6,226 nucleotides of DNA from Acidobacteriota bacterium (GTDB taxonomy: Bacteria > Acidobacteriota > Polarisedimenticolia > Gp22-AA2): the NCBI GenBank assembly GCA_027297005.1, contig JAPUIN010000330.1, positions 1 through 6,226 on the forward strand, read 5' to 3'. Positions 1 through 6,001 of this stretch are shown one piece after another. The stretch's first letter is position 1. Each line of letters starts with the position of its first letter. Below the pieces are notes generated by a model. That model was not told the DNA's origin, did no database searches, and saw only the letters and a list, made by a program, of their open reading frames with translations. Position numbers and translations under genes: made by a program.

Positions 1-1343
1 CGCGTCTTGCAGCGGGCGCAGATCACGCGGACGAGACGCTGCGCGACGACGCAGTTGAGTGCCGAGACGAAGTTGTAGGGCTCGACCTTCATGTTCAGAA
101 AGCGGCCGAGGACGTCGACGACGTTGTTCGCGTGAACGGTCGTGAATACGAGATGGCCGGTGAGCGCCGACTGGACCGCGATCTGCGCCGTCTCCTCGTC
201 GCGGATCTCCCCGACCATGATCTTATCGGGATCGTGCCGAAGGATTGACCGCAGCCCGCGGGCGAACGTGAGCCCCTTCTTCTCGTTGACTGGGATCTGG
301 GTAATTCCCGGCAGCAGGTATTCGACCGGATCCTCGATGGTGATGATCTTGTCTTCGCTCGATCGGATTTCGGAGAGGGCCGCGTACAGCGTTGTGGTCT
401 TTCCGGATCCGGTGGGACCGGTCACAAGCACCATGCCGTACGGCTCGCGGATAAACCTGCGCAGCTTTTTCAGTTCGGCCGGAGTAAATCCAAGAATGTC
501 GAGGCGGAGCTCGGAGAACTCCTCGTTCACCGCCTCCTTGTCCAGAATACGGATGACCGCGTCCTCGCCGTGCACCGATGGCATGATCGAGACGCGGAAG
601 TCGATCGCCCGCCCCTTGATCTTCAGCTTGAAGCGTCCGTCCTGGGGGATCCGCTTCTCGGCGATGTCGAGCTCGGACATGACCTTGATGCGCGAGATGA
701 TCGAGGAGTGAAACCGCTTGTCGATCGGATCCATGGCGGGGTACAGCACCCCATCGACCCGGTACTTGATCACCACCTCGCGCTCGCGGGTCTCGATATG
801 CACGTCGGAGGCACGGCGCTGCAGGGCGTTGAAGATCGTCGAGTCGACCAGCTTAATGATGGGCGAGTCAGCCGAGGTGAGCTTGTCGATCGAGAGCGAT
901 TCGTCCCCTTCCTCCTCGTCGTCGTGGATCACCTGGATCTTGAACTCTTCGGTTGCGGCATCGAGAACACGCTGGCTCGATTCGGACTTCTTCAGCACGT
1001 CGCTGATCGCGGTCTTGGCACTCACGCAGACGCTGAGCGGACGCCCGAGCATGATCTCGAGCTCGTCGACCATCAGAACATCCGAAGGATCCGAAATGAC
1101 GACCACGAGCTTCCCGTTCTCCTCCTTCCAGGGGATGAAGTTGTAGCGGAACATCAGGTCGACCGGAATCGCACGGAACAGATCCTGATCGATCGGAAAG
1201 TCGGACAGATCGACGAACGGGATCCCAAGGCGCGCCGCGACGCGCTGCGCCTGCGCGACTTCTCCGGAGAGGTTCGGCTCGCCGCCCGTGCCCTCGGCCT
1301 CGGGCGGCCGGATCGGCATCTCTTCGTTCTGGGGTTTCGCCAT
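1..1343 (-). CDS. GspE/PilB-family assembly ATPase (C-terminus cut by window edge)
   Basis: This is a hexameric cytoplasmic ATPase that powers pseudopilus or pilus assembly in type II secretion and type IV pilus systems. The 447 visible codons are open throughout. Residues about 30-135 resemble the T2SSE N-terminal domain, followed by an acidic linker (DDEEEGDE, 140-147). The N2 and catalytic domains carry SDVHIE (179-184), RIPQDGR (231-237), Walker A GPTGSGKT (309-316), the Asp box around ITIEDPVEY (334-342), Walker B IMVGEIRDEE (375-384) and the His box GHLVFTTVHANN (396-407). C442 and C445 form the first half of the zinc-binding tetracysteine motif of GspE/PilB proteins; the second half lies outside the window. 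The ATG at 1343 has AAGGAG five or six bases upstream, and that site overlaps the end of the GspF-type gene, so the two are probably translated together. Motifs alone do not separate GspE, PilB and MshE. Confidence 0.96.
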   Translation of the reverse strand, partial: MAKPQNEEMPIRPPEAEGTGGEPNLSGEVAQAQRVAARLGIPFVDLSDFPIDQDLFRAIPVDLMFRYNFIPWKEENGKLVVVISDPSDVLMVDELEIMLGRPLSVCVSAKTAISDVLKKSESSQRVLDAATEEFKIQVIHDDEEEGDESLSIDKLTSADSPIIKLVDSTIFNALQRRASDVHIETREREVVIKYRVDGVLYPAMDPIDKRFHSSIISRIKVMSELDIAEKRIPQDGRFKLKIKGRAIDFRVSIMPSVHGEDAVIRILDKEAVNEEFSELRLDILGFTPAELKKLRRFIREPYGMVLVTGPTGSGKTTTLYAALSEIRSSEDKIITIEDPVEYLLPGITQIPVNEKKGLTFARGLRSILRHDPDKIMVGEIRDEETAQIAVQSALTGHLVFTTVHANNVVDVLGRFLNMKVEPYNFVSALNCVVAQRLVRVICARCKT

Positions 1344-1353
1344 GCCTGCTCCT

Positions 1354-2568
1354 TCAGTACGACGATTGCGCGTATGAGCGCAGCAGCGGCAGATAGATCG
1401 CCAGGAGCATGAACGCGACGATCACCCCCATGCCGATCAGCATCAATGGCTCAAGGAGCGCCATCATCAGCCCGAGCCTCGTTTCAATCTCCTCATCATA
1501 GAACTCGGAGATGTTCTCCAGCATCTCATGCAGAGCGCCGGTCTGCTCTCCGACTCGGGTCATTTCGATCGCGATGTCGCTGAACAACTGCGTCTCGTCC
1601 AGCGACTGCCAGATGCTGCCGCCCTCGCGCACCTTGCGCTCGACGTCCATCAGGCGTATTTCGAAGGCCCGGTTCCCAACCGCGCGTGCGGAGATCCCGA
1701 GCGCGGTCACCGCAGGGATCCCGCCCGCGAGCAACGTGCCCAGGGTCCGCACGAAGCGCGTGATCGCAAAACGATGAAAGATGCCGCCGAACAGCGGCAG
1801 CTTGACTTGGACACGATCGAGAACGAGCCTGCCGGCGTCTGTCTGAGCCCAGGTCCGGAACGCGAACGCAGCCGCGAGGATGCCTGCCGTGATCAGCACG
1901 AGGTTGTTCGTGACCATTTGCGAGATCCCCAGCATCAACCTCGTGATCAACGGCAGGTCGGCACCGAAATCGGCGTAGAAATCGACGAATTTTGGCACCA
2001 CGTAGACGACCAGAATGGCGACGATCCCGATCGAAAGCAGCAACAGGCAGACCGGGTAGATCAGGGCCGCGATCACCTTGCGTTGCAGCGTCGCGATCGT
2101 CTTCTGGTAGGTGATGAATCGATGCAGCATCGTGGCGACCTCGCCCGAGCGCTCCCCGGAGGCAAGCGTCGACGAGTAGATCTTCGGGAACATCTCCCCC
2201 TGGGCATCGAACGCTTCCGACAGCGACGCGCCCCCGCGAACACGATCGCGGATGTCGGAGAGAGTCTTGCGGAACACCTCATTCTTCCGGCGTTCGATCA
2301 GGATGTCGAGACTGGCGATGATCGGGAGCCCGGCGCGGATCAGAGCGGCGAACTCCTGATTGAACAGCAGAAACTCGCTCATCTTGATCGATCTCTTTCT
2401 CGTGAAGTCGGGGAGCAGGCGGCCGAGAGCGCTCTTCTTTCTGATGCCGAGGATCAGGTATTCCTGCTGCTGTAGCTCGGCGCGCAGCGCCGTCTCGGAA
2501 TCGGCGACGAAGCTGCGCTCCATCACGGTTCCGTCGGCTGTTCCAATCCTCGCGATGAATTCCGGCAT
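1354..2568 (-). CDS. GspF/PilC-family inner-membrane platform protein
   Basis: This 404-residue protein has the usual length of the family. It is the polytopic inner-membrane platform that contacts the assembly ATPase and passes its movement to pseudopilins or pilins. Two T2SSF repeats are visible, about residues 65-188 and 268-390. Each has the family pattern of a helical cytoplasmic bundle with Gly/Glu signatures: ASGERSGEVATML at 136-148 and RVGEQTGALHEML at 338-350. Three hydrophobic membrane segments lie near 165-192, 220-240 and 370-393. The ATG at 2568 is preferred because MPEFIAR begins the conserved N-terminal region; the same frame stays open upstream to 2916 but there overlaps the preceding gene. 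GAGGA lies very close to this ATG and a GGAG a few bases further up. The gene is 29 bases after the secretin-like gene and 10 bases before the ATPase gene, with F before E. It could equally be named pilC. Confidence 0.96.
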   Translation of the reverse strand: MPEFIARIGTADGTVMERSFVADSETALRAELQQQEYLILGIRKKSALGRLLPDFTRKRSIKMSEFLLFNQEFAALIRAGLPIIASLDILIERRKNEVFRKTLSDIRDRVRGGASLSEAFDAQGEMFPKIYSSTLASGERSGEVATMLHRFITYQKTIATLQRKVIAALIYPVCLLLLSIGIVAILVVYVVPKFVDFYADFGADLPLITRLMLGISQMVTNNLVLITAGILAAAFAFRTWAQTDAGRLVLDRVQVKLPLFGGIFHRFAITRFVRTLGTLLAGGIPAVTALGISARAVGNRAFEIRLMDVERKVREGGSIWQSLDETQLFSDIAIEMTRVGEQTGALHEMLENISEFYDEEIETRLGLMMALLEPLMLIGMGVIVAFMLLAIYLPLLRSYAQSSY

Positions 2569-2597
2569 GTTCCTCGACTCCGTCGTCCCGGCTCCGG

Positions 2598-3356
2598 CTA
2601 GCGCGTCACGAGGGACGCGGTGATGGTCATGAACAGGGCCCGATTGCTCTGCTCCATCTTCGACGCCCCCACGATGAACAGCTGCGATTCCCTCAGATTG
2701 AGCACGGTGTTCATGACCCGCGTGTAACGCTCGTTTCCCTCGACCGTGAGATCGCGACGCTCGAGCTCGAACGGCTTGAACCGGATGATCCGACTCTCCT
2801 CCGAAACCGCGTCGACGCGGAAGTTCACCCGGTACTCGTCCCCCACGCGCAGGCTGCTGAACTCCCCCTCGGTGCCTCGCACGCGAGCGTTGCCGACCAG
2901 CCGGTAGTCGTTCCAACGGGTGCTGAGGGCGTTCAGCTTCTCAATGACACCCCGGATCGGGGGTGGTGTCGGTTCGGGTGAACCCTTGCCCGTCGTGGCC
3001 AGGATCAACTGCACCTCGACCTCGACCGAGCGCGGTGGAACGTCGAACGAAGAGATCGCCTGAGCGATGCGCGCCAGGTTCTGCGGCGTGTCGACGATGG
3101 AGAGCGTGCGCTGGTGCGGCTGCGCCCGGATCGAGCCACGCAACCCCAGCATGGGACTGGCGAGCAGATAGACGGAGTCCACCGTCTTGAATTTGATCGT
3201 GAAGATCTTCTCCGACAGGGCCATGGTGCGATCGGTCATCCGGGCGTCGCGCGCGGTCGGGTCCGCCAACTGAGGGTAGGCCGACGGCATGAGGGCGGCG
3301 ACGAGGAGCACCACGGCGAGGGACATGCATGTCCGAAACGGGCGGCACCGGCTCAA
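2598..3356 (-). CDS. Short exported secretin N-domain-like protein
   Basis: This predicted 252-residue protein has a basic N-terminus (SRCRPFR) and a hydrophobic core (SLAVVLLVAALMPSA, 12-26), consistent with a Sec signal peptide. Residues about 50-115 follow the secretin N-domain pattern: IFTIKFKTVDSVYLLASPML, then a strand ending TLSIVDTPQNLARIAQAI and a VEVEVQLI strand. Such domains form periplasmic rings in GspD/PilQ secretins. A Pro-rich linker (128-133) leads to a beta-rich C-terminal part (about 160-250) that I do not recognise. It ends in NLRESQLFIVGAS and a hydrophobic strand, loosely like the last strands of a secretin. Full secretins are usually over 500 residues, so no normal pore domain fits. 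I chose the TTG start because GAGAGGAGGG lies eight bases upstream and the signal peptide follows; ATG 3326 has no good ribosome site. The position before gspF-like and gspE-like genes supports an envelope role in the same machine. Exact function is unknown. Confidence 0.8.
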   Translation of the reverse strand: MSRCRPFRTCMSLAVVLLVAALMPSAYPQLADPTARDARMTDRTMALSEKIFTIKFKTVDSVYLLASPMLGLRGSIRAQPHQRTLSIVDTPQNLARIAQAISSFDVPPRSVEVEVQLILATTGKGSPEPTPPPIRGVIEKLNALSTRWNDYRLVGNARVRGTEGEFSSLRVGDEYRVNFRVDAVSEESRIIRFKPFELERRDLTVEGNERYTRVMNTVLNLRESQLFIVGASKMEQSNRALFMTITASLVTR

Positions 3357-3439
3357 GGGACGACCCTCCTCTCGCGGCGGGTGGAGATCGCGCCGCCGGA
3401 TTCGAGGCGCCGCGACGTCAGAACGCGGCCCCACGCCAT
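3353..3439 (-). CDS. Possible 28-residue leader ORF coupled to the secretin-like gene
   Basis: An ATG at 3439 opens a 28-codon frame that reads MAWGRVLTSRR and continues as an Arg-rich peptide. Its TGA stop overlaps the TTG start of the secretin-like gene (TTGA, 3356-3353). AGGAG at 3455-3451 lies 11 bases upstream of the ATG, slightly far for a ribosome site. Such overlaps can couple translation, and the downstream gene's ribosome site lies inside this small frame. The peptide resembles nothing I know and may be chance in GC-rich DNA. Confidence 0.2.
   Translation of the reverse strand: MAWGRVLTSRRLESGGAISTRRERRVVP
3364..3373 (-). promoter_or_regulatory. Strong ribosome binding site deciding a TTG start
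   Basis: On the minus strand this reads GAGAGGAGGG, a near-perfect anti-Shine-Dalgarno match. Its GGAGG core ends eight bases before TTG 3356. This is the reason for preferring that TTG over GTG 3434 and ATG 3326, neither of which has a comparable site. Confidence 0.7.
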
Positions 3440-3458
3440 TAATGAACAGGCTCCTGGA

Positions 3459-4043
3459 TCAGATATTGATCGACTCATCAAACACCAGAAAAATCGGGGT
3501 CGGATCGCTTGCCTCTCCCACGTCGAACCGGTAGACGCGCGCTTCAGGCAAGCCAACCTCCTCGAGCACGGGAGGGCCGAGCAGGGCCACCGGATCTCCA
3601 GCGACCAGGCCGTCCGCGATCCGCCCGGGATCCACGCCAGGAATTGTGCCGGTCAATTGCTGGCCGGCCTGGCCCGGCACCCGGATCCGCCCGGATTCAG
3701 CGACGAACAGGGTGACGGCAAGAATCAAAGCCAGGGCAGCCGGGGCGGTGAGATAGGCCAGCCGGGGATAGCGGAACAGGTCGCTCCAGCGGAACCGGGC
3801 CGGTTCCAGACCTGCCCTGAGTCGGTCTGAGAACCCGGCCCAGAACGAATCCGGCAACTGATGGCCTCGCATTTCGAGGAACAGGACCGAAGGATCCTGC
3901 CTGGCCACGAGGGTGCGGCACGAGGAGCAGGCTTCCAGATGGTCCCTGACGGCACTCTCCTCCCCTTCAGGGAGGACCCCTAGAGAAAAGCGGTCCAGAT
4001 GGGGTGCGACGGTCTGGCAGGATTTCGGTTCGTGATGGCTCAT
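3459..4043 (-). CDS. Membrane-anchored zinc-finger anti-sigma factor
   Basis: This 194-residue protein is predicted to hold the ECF sigma factor encoded just upstream inactive at the inner membrane until a signal releases it. The cytoplasmic N-terminus has a zinc-binding anti-sigma motif: H35-x3-C39-x2-C42 (DHLEACSSC), with C9 or H15 as the likely fourth ligand. A basic and aromatic stretch (about 83-97) precedes one hydrophobic membrane segment at about 98-115 (LTAPAALALILAVTLFVA). About 79 residues then lie outside the membrane, ending in FLVFDESINI. This outer part may sense the signal or be cleaved, but I recognise no sensor domain. The ATG at 4043 has AAAGGG four bases upstream, a modest ribosome site. 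The gene is 97 bases downstream of the sigma gene, whereas many such pairs overlap or nearly touch, and 102 bases upstream of the secretin-like gene. Confidence 0.88.
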   Translation of the reverse strand: MSHHEPKSCQTVAPHLDRFSLGVLPEGEESAVRDHLEACSSCRTLVARQDPSVLFLEMRGHQLPDSFWAGFSDRLRAGLEPARFRWSDLFRYPRLAYLTAPAALALILAVTLFVAESGRIRVPGQAGQQLTGTIPGVDPGRIADGLVAGDPVALLGPPVLEEVGLPEARVYRFDVGEASDPTPIFLVFDESINI

Positions 4044-4062
4044 GCGACCCTTTTGGTGGCGT

Positions 4063-4077
4063 GGCGGTCACCCCGCC
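4063..4077 (-). other. Small GC hairpin in the sigma/anti-sigma gap
   Basis: The 97-base gap between the two genes (4044-4140) holds an inverted repeat GGCGG-GGTGA-CCGCC, with a five-base stem and five-base loop. It lies about 20 bases before the anti-sigma ATG. No T tract follows, so it is not a terminator. It could affect translation or be chance. I see no convincing promoter in this gap. Confidence 0.3.
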
Positions 4078-4140
4078 CCGCATATCGATTTACGTGAATT
4101 TGGTCCTGGGCGTCTATCTGCAGCGCCAATTACGATCCCG

Positions 4141-4734
4141 TTACTTCTTTCGGGCGGTAGGACAGTATTCGGGGAATCGTCGTCTCAGTTCCTCCTGCAG
4201 GGTTCTTCGTGCCTGGAGGACCTGATTCCGAACGGTCGATTCGGTGGTGCGAAGGACGCTGGCGACCTCGGCGGTCGGCAATCCCTCGATCTCCCTCATG
4301 ATAAAGGCGAGCCGCTGTTTTTTGGGGAGTCGAGACGACAGCTCCGCGAAGATCCGCCGCACCTCACGCGCGCGTAGATCCTCAGGAAGGGCGGTGGCCG
4401 AATGGAAGGAGGAGTCGGTCGTAGCCGGGCCACTGTCGGTGACCTGGTCGAGGGGGGAGGTCTCGCGGTGAGGGCGTTCGCGGCGCAGGGTGTCGATTGC
4501 GAGGTTGAAGGCGATCCGATACAACCAGGCGTCGAAACTAGCTCCCGATCGATACCGGTGGATCACGCGGAACAGGCGGAGGAAGACCTCCTGGGTCACA
4601 TCCCGGGCGAGTTCCATATCCCCCACCACGTGATAGGTGATCCAGAAGATGCGCTCCCGCCGGCGCTCCACGAGAACCTCGAACGCCTCGATTGCGCCCG
4701 CCGCTGCGCGGCGGATCAGATCCTGATCGTCCAT
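4141..4734 (-). CDS. ECF-family RNA polymerase sigma factor
   Basis: This 197-residue protein should direct RNA polymerase to a specific promoter set, probably after release from the anti-sigma factor encoded next. Region 2 spans about residues 16-88, with the core-binding and -10 recognition pattern DVTQEVFLRLFR (45-56) and FDAWLYRIAFNLAIDTLRR (67-85). Region 4 spans about 124-186: LSSRLPKKQRLAFIMREIEG, then the helix-turn-helix TAEVASVLRTTESTVRNQVLQARR (154-177), which contacts the -35 element. The variable linker between them (89-123) lacks sigma region 3, as in all ECF factors. I chose ATG 4734 because MDDQDLIRRAAAG starts at the usual place; in-frame ATG 4767 and GTG 4791 are possible but would add an unusual basic extension. 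AGGAG sits only two bases from ATG 4734 and GGGAGG thirteen bases upstream, so the ribosome site is not ideal. I cannot assign an ECF subgroup. Confidence 0.93.
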   Translation of the reverse strand: MDDQDLIRRAAAGAIEAFEVLVERRRERIFWITYHVVGDMELARDVTQEVFLRLFRVIHRYRSGASFDAWLYRIAFNLAIDTLRRERPHRETSPLDQVTDSGPATTDSSFHSATALPEDLRAREVRRIFAELSSRLPKKQRLAFIMREIEGLPTAEVASVLRTTESTVRNQVLQARRTLQEELRRRFPEYCPTARKK

Positions 4735-4850
4735 GACTCCTGGATCGCCTCCCGCCGTGCGTTCCATGAGGGGATCGGCACGACGGCACACGCCGGAGCG
4801 ATCCGAAGGCCCTGTCCGGATTCGAAGGGAAGCGGGTCAGCTCGCACGGC

Positions 4851-4863
4851 ACCGGGGCCCGGT
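4851..4863. repeat. 13-base palindrome in the sigma gene leader
   Basis: The sequence ACCGGGGCCCGGT is a perfect inverted repeat with a single central base (six-base arms). It lies about 30-42 bases downstream of the predicted transcription start of the sigma gene. Palindromes of this size can be operators, but G and C rich repeats also arise by chance in this composition. Confidence 0.4.
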
Positions 4864-4876
4864 CCGCGACGGAGGT

Positions 4877-4886
4877 CACCGGGGCC
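4877..4886. repeat. Partial direct copy of the leader palindrome
   Basis: CACCGGGGCC here is identical to bases 4850-4859 and starts 27 bases away from them. It covers most of the 13-base palindrome and lies just downstream of the predicted transcription start. Together they could be two operator half-sites, though this is not demonstrated. Confidence 0.3.
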
Positions 4887-4898
4887 GGGAGCGGGCGC

Positions 4899-4927
4899 AT
4901 CATACGGGCGATATCTGTACAGGTCAA
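4899..4927 (-). promoter_or_regulatory. Sigma70-type promoter for the sigma factor operon
   Basis: On the minus strand TTGACC (-35, 4927-4922) and TATGAT (-10, 4904-4899) each match the consensus at five of six bases and are separated by exactly 17 bases. The -35 element overlaps the thiL stop codon. Transcription would start near 4892, leaving an untranslated leader of about 158 bases before ATG 4734. The surrounding DNA is very GC-rich, so this AT-containing pattern stands out. It suggests that the housekeeping sigma factor, rather than only the ECF factor itself, starts this operon. Confidence 0.65.
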
Positions 4928-5982
4928 CGGCGCGGTCGGGTGGTGCGGAAGTGCTCGAAGCCTCCCCGGGGAAGCGGGCGATAGCGCCCCTCCCCCGTCA
5001 GCAGCCGGACTCCGTCACGCCGCGGGAGGATCTCTCCGATTCGTGTGACGGGCAGGCGCAACCGGCGGGCCACCTTGGTGATCTGGGCCTCGTGGTCCAG
5101 GTGGGCGGTGAACAGCAACTCGTAATCCTCTCCACCTACGAGGGCCGCTTCGAGGGCCCGGCGGCGTTCCAGGAGGGCGCGCGCCGAGGGGTCGATCGGG
5201 ATCGCCGCTTCCGCGATGATGGCCCCTGCGCCGCTCGCACAGCAGAGGCGCTGGAGATCGCGCGTCAGCCCGTCCGACAGATCGATCATCGAAGTGGCCA
5301 GGCCGGTCAACCCGAGGGCGCGGCCGAGGAGAACTCTCGGCGTCGGATCGAGATGCCGCCTCACCGCCGCCGCAGCGTATCTGCGCAGGCGCGGACCGAG
5401 CCGCAGGCCGGTCAACCGGTTGCTGTCGCCGAGCCGGGCCCCGCGACGGAGAAGGTGGAGACCGGTCGTCGAGCCGCCCAGATATCCGCTCACGAACAGG
5501 CCGTCCCCCTTGCGCGCGCCGTCCCGTCGCACGGCCCGGCCGCGCTCGACCACCCCCAGCAGCGCCACCGACAGGATCAGCGATTTCGAGGCGCAGGTGT
5601 CCCCGCCGACGATCATCACCCCGTACCGTCGAGCCTGCTGGGCGAGTCCCAGCGCCACATCGGCGGCGTAGGCCGCCCGCGTGCGGCGCGGAAAACCGAC
5701 GGAGATGACGCAGGCATGCGGGGCGCCCCCCATGGCAGCGATGTCGCTCAGATTCACGGACAGCGCCTTGTGGCCAAGCAGCCGTCCCGGGGTCGTCCCG
5801 GATTGGAAATGGATCCCCTCGGTGAGGAGGTCAGTGGTGAGAAGGATCCGGGTTCGCGGCGGGAGGGCGAAGGACGCGGCATCGTCTCCGATCCCGATGA
5901 TCGGACGCACACGGGATCGCCGGCTCAGACGCGTGATGAGGTCGATGAACCCCTGTTCGTGAAGGTGCGCGAGATTCGCCAT
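4924..5982 (-). CDS. thiL: Thiamine-monophosphate kinase
   Basis: ThiL phosphorylates thiamine monophosphate with ATP to make thiamine diphosphate, the last step of the cofactor's synthesis, in the cytoplasm. The 352-residue product has near-family length and the ThiL motifs in order: GIGDDAA (30-36), TTDLLTEGIHF (49-59), HKALSVNLSDIAAMGG (71-86), GGDT (126-129), MIDLSDGL (232-239) and GGEDYELLF (283-291). The acidic residues in these motifs are the metal and nucleotide ligands of the PurM/AIR-synthase fold. The N-terminal half (about 28-140) and C-terminal half (about 150-300) match the two AIRS domains. The C-terminal GFEHF also occurs near the end of many ThiL proteins. ATG 5982 has AGGGGG three bases upstream. 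The gene begins 19 bases after the lon stop, so it probably shares lon's transcript; no other thiamine gene and no thiamine riboswitch are visible. Confidence 0.96.
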   Translation of the reverse strand: MANLAHLHEQGFIDLITRLSRRSRVRPIIGIGDDAASFALPPRTRILLTTDLLTEGIHFQSGTTPGRLLGHKALSVNLSDIAAMGGAPHACVISVGFPRRTRAAYAADVALGLAQQARRYGVMIVGGDTCASKSLILSVALLGVVERGRAVRRDGARKGDGLFVSGYLGGSTTGLHLLRRGARLGDSNRLTGLRLGPRLRRYAAAAVRRHLDPTPRVLLGRALGLTGLATSMIDLSDGLTRDLQRLCCASGAGAIIAEAAIPIDPSARALLERRRALEAALVGGEDYELLFTAHLDHEAQITKVARRLRLPVTRIGEILPRRDGVRLLTGEGRYRPLPRGGFEHFRTTRPRR

Positions 5983-6001
5983 GCGCCCCCTGGACTGGAG
6001 G

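Noticed and set aside
142..1412. Plus-strand open frames of 189, 280 and 142 codons across the ATPase gene
   Set aside because: They are antisense to a complete set of GspE motifs, overlap one another and show no recognisable domain.
2569..2916. Upstream extension of the GspF-type protein to a 520-residue form
   Set aside because: The extra 116 residues overlap the secretin-like coding region in another frame, are rich in Arg and Gly, and do not look like GspF. The family begins at MPEF with the usual total length of about 400.
3357..3458. A rho-independent terminator between the anti-sigma and secretin-like genes
   Set aside because: Short GC inverted repeats are present but none has a long stem followed by a T tract.
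4735..4791. Earlier starts for the ECF sigma factor at ATG 4767 or GTG 4791
   Set aside because: They would add residues not typical of the family and have no clear ribosome site, although they cannot be excluded.
4735..4923. An ECF-type autoregulated promoter (GGAAC and CGTC pattern) before the sigma gene
   Set aside because: A GGAAC occurs near 4766, but no suitable -10 element lies at the right distance, and it would fall too close to or inside the coding start. The sigma70-type pattern is much better.
5983..6001. A thiamine (TPP) riboswitch before thiL
   Set aside because: Only 19 bases separate lon and thiL, too few for a riboswitch.
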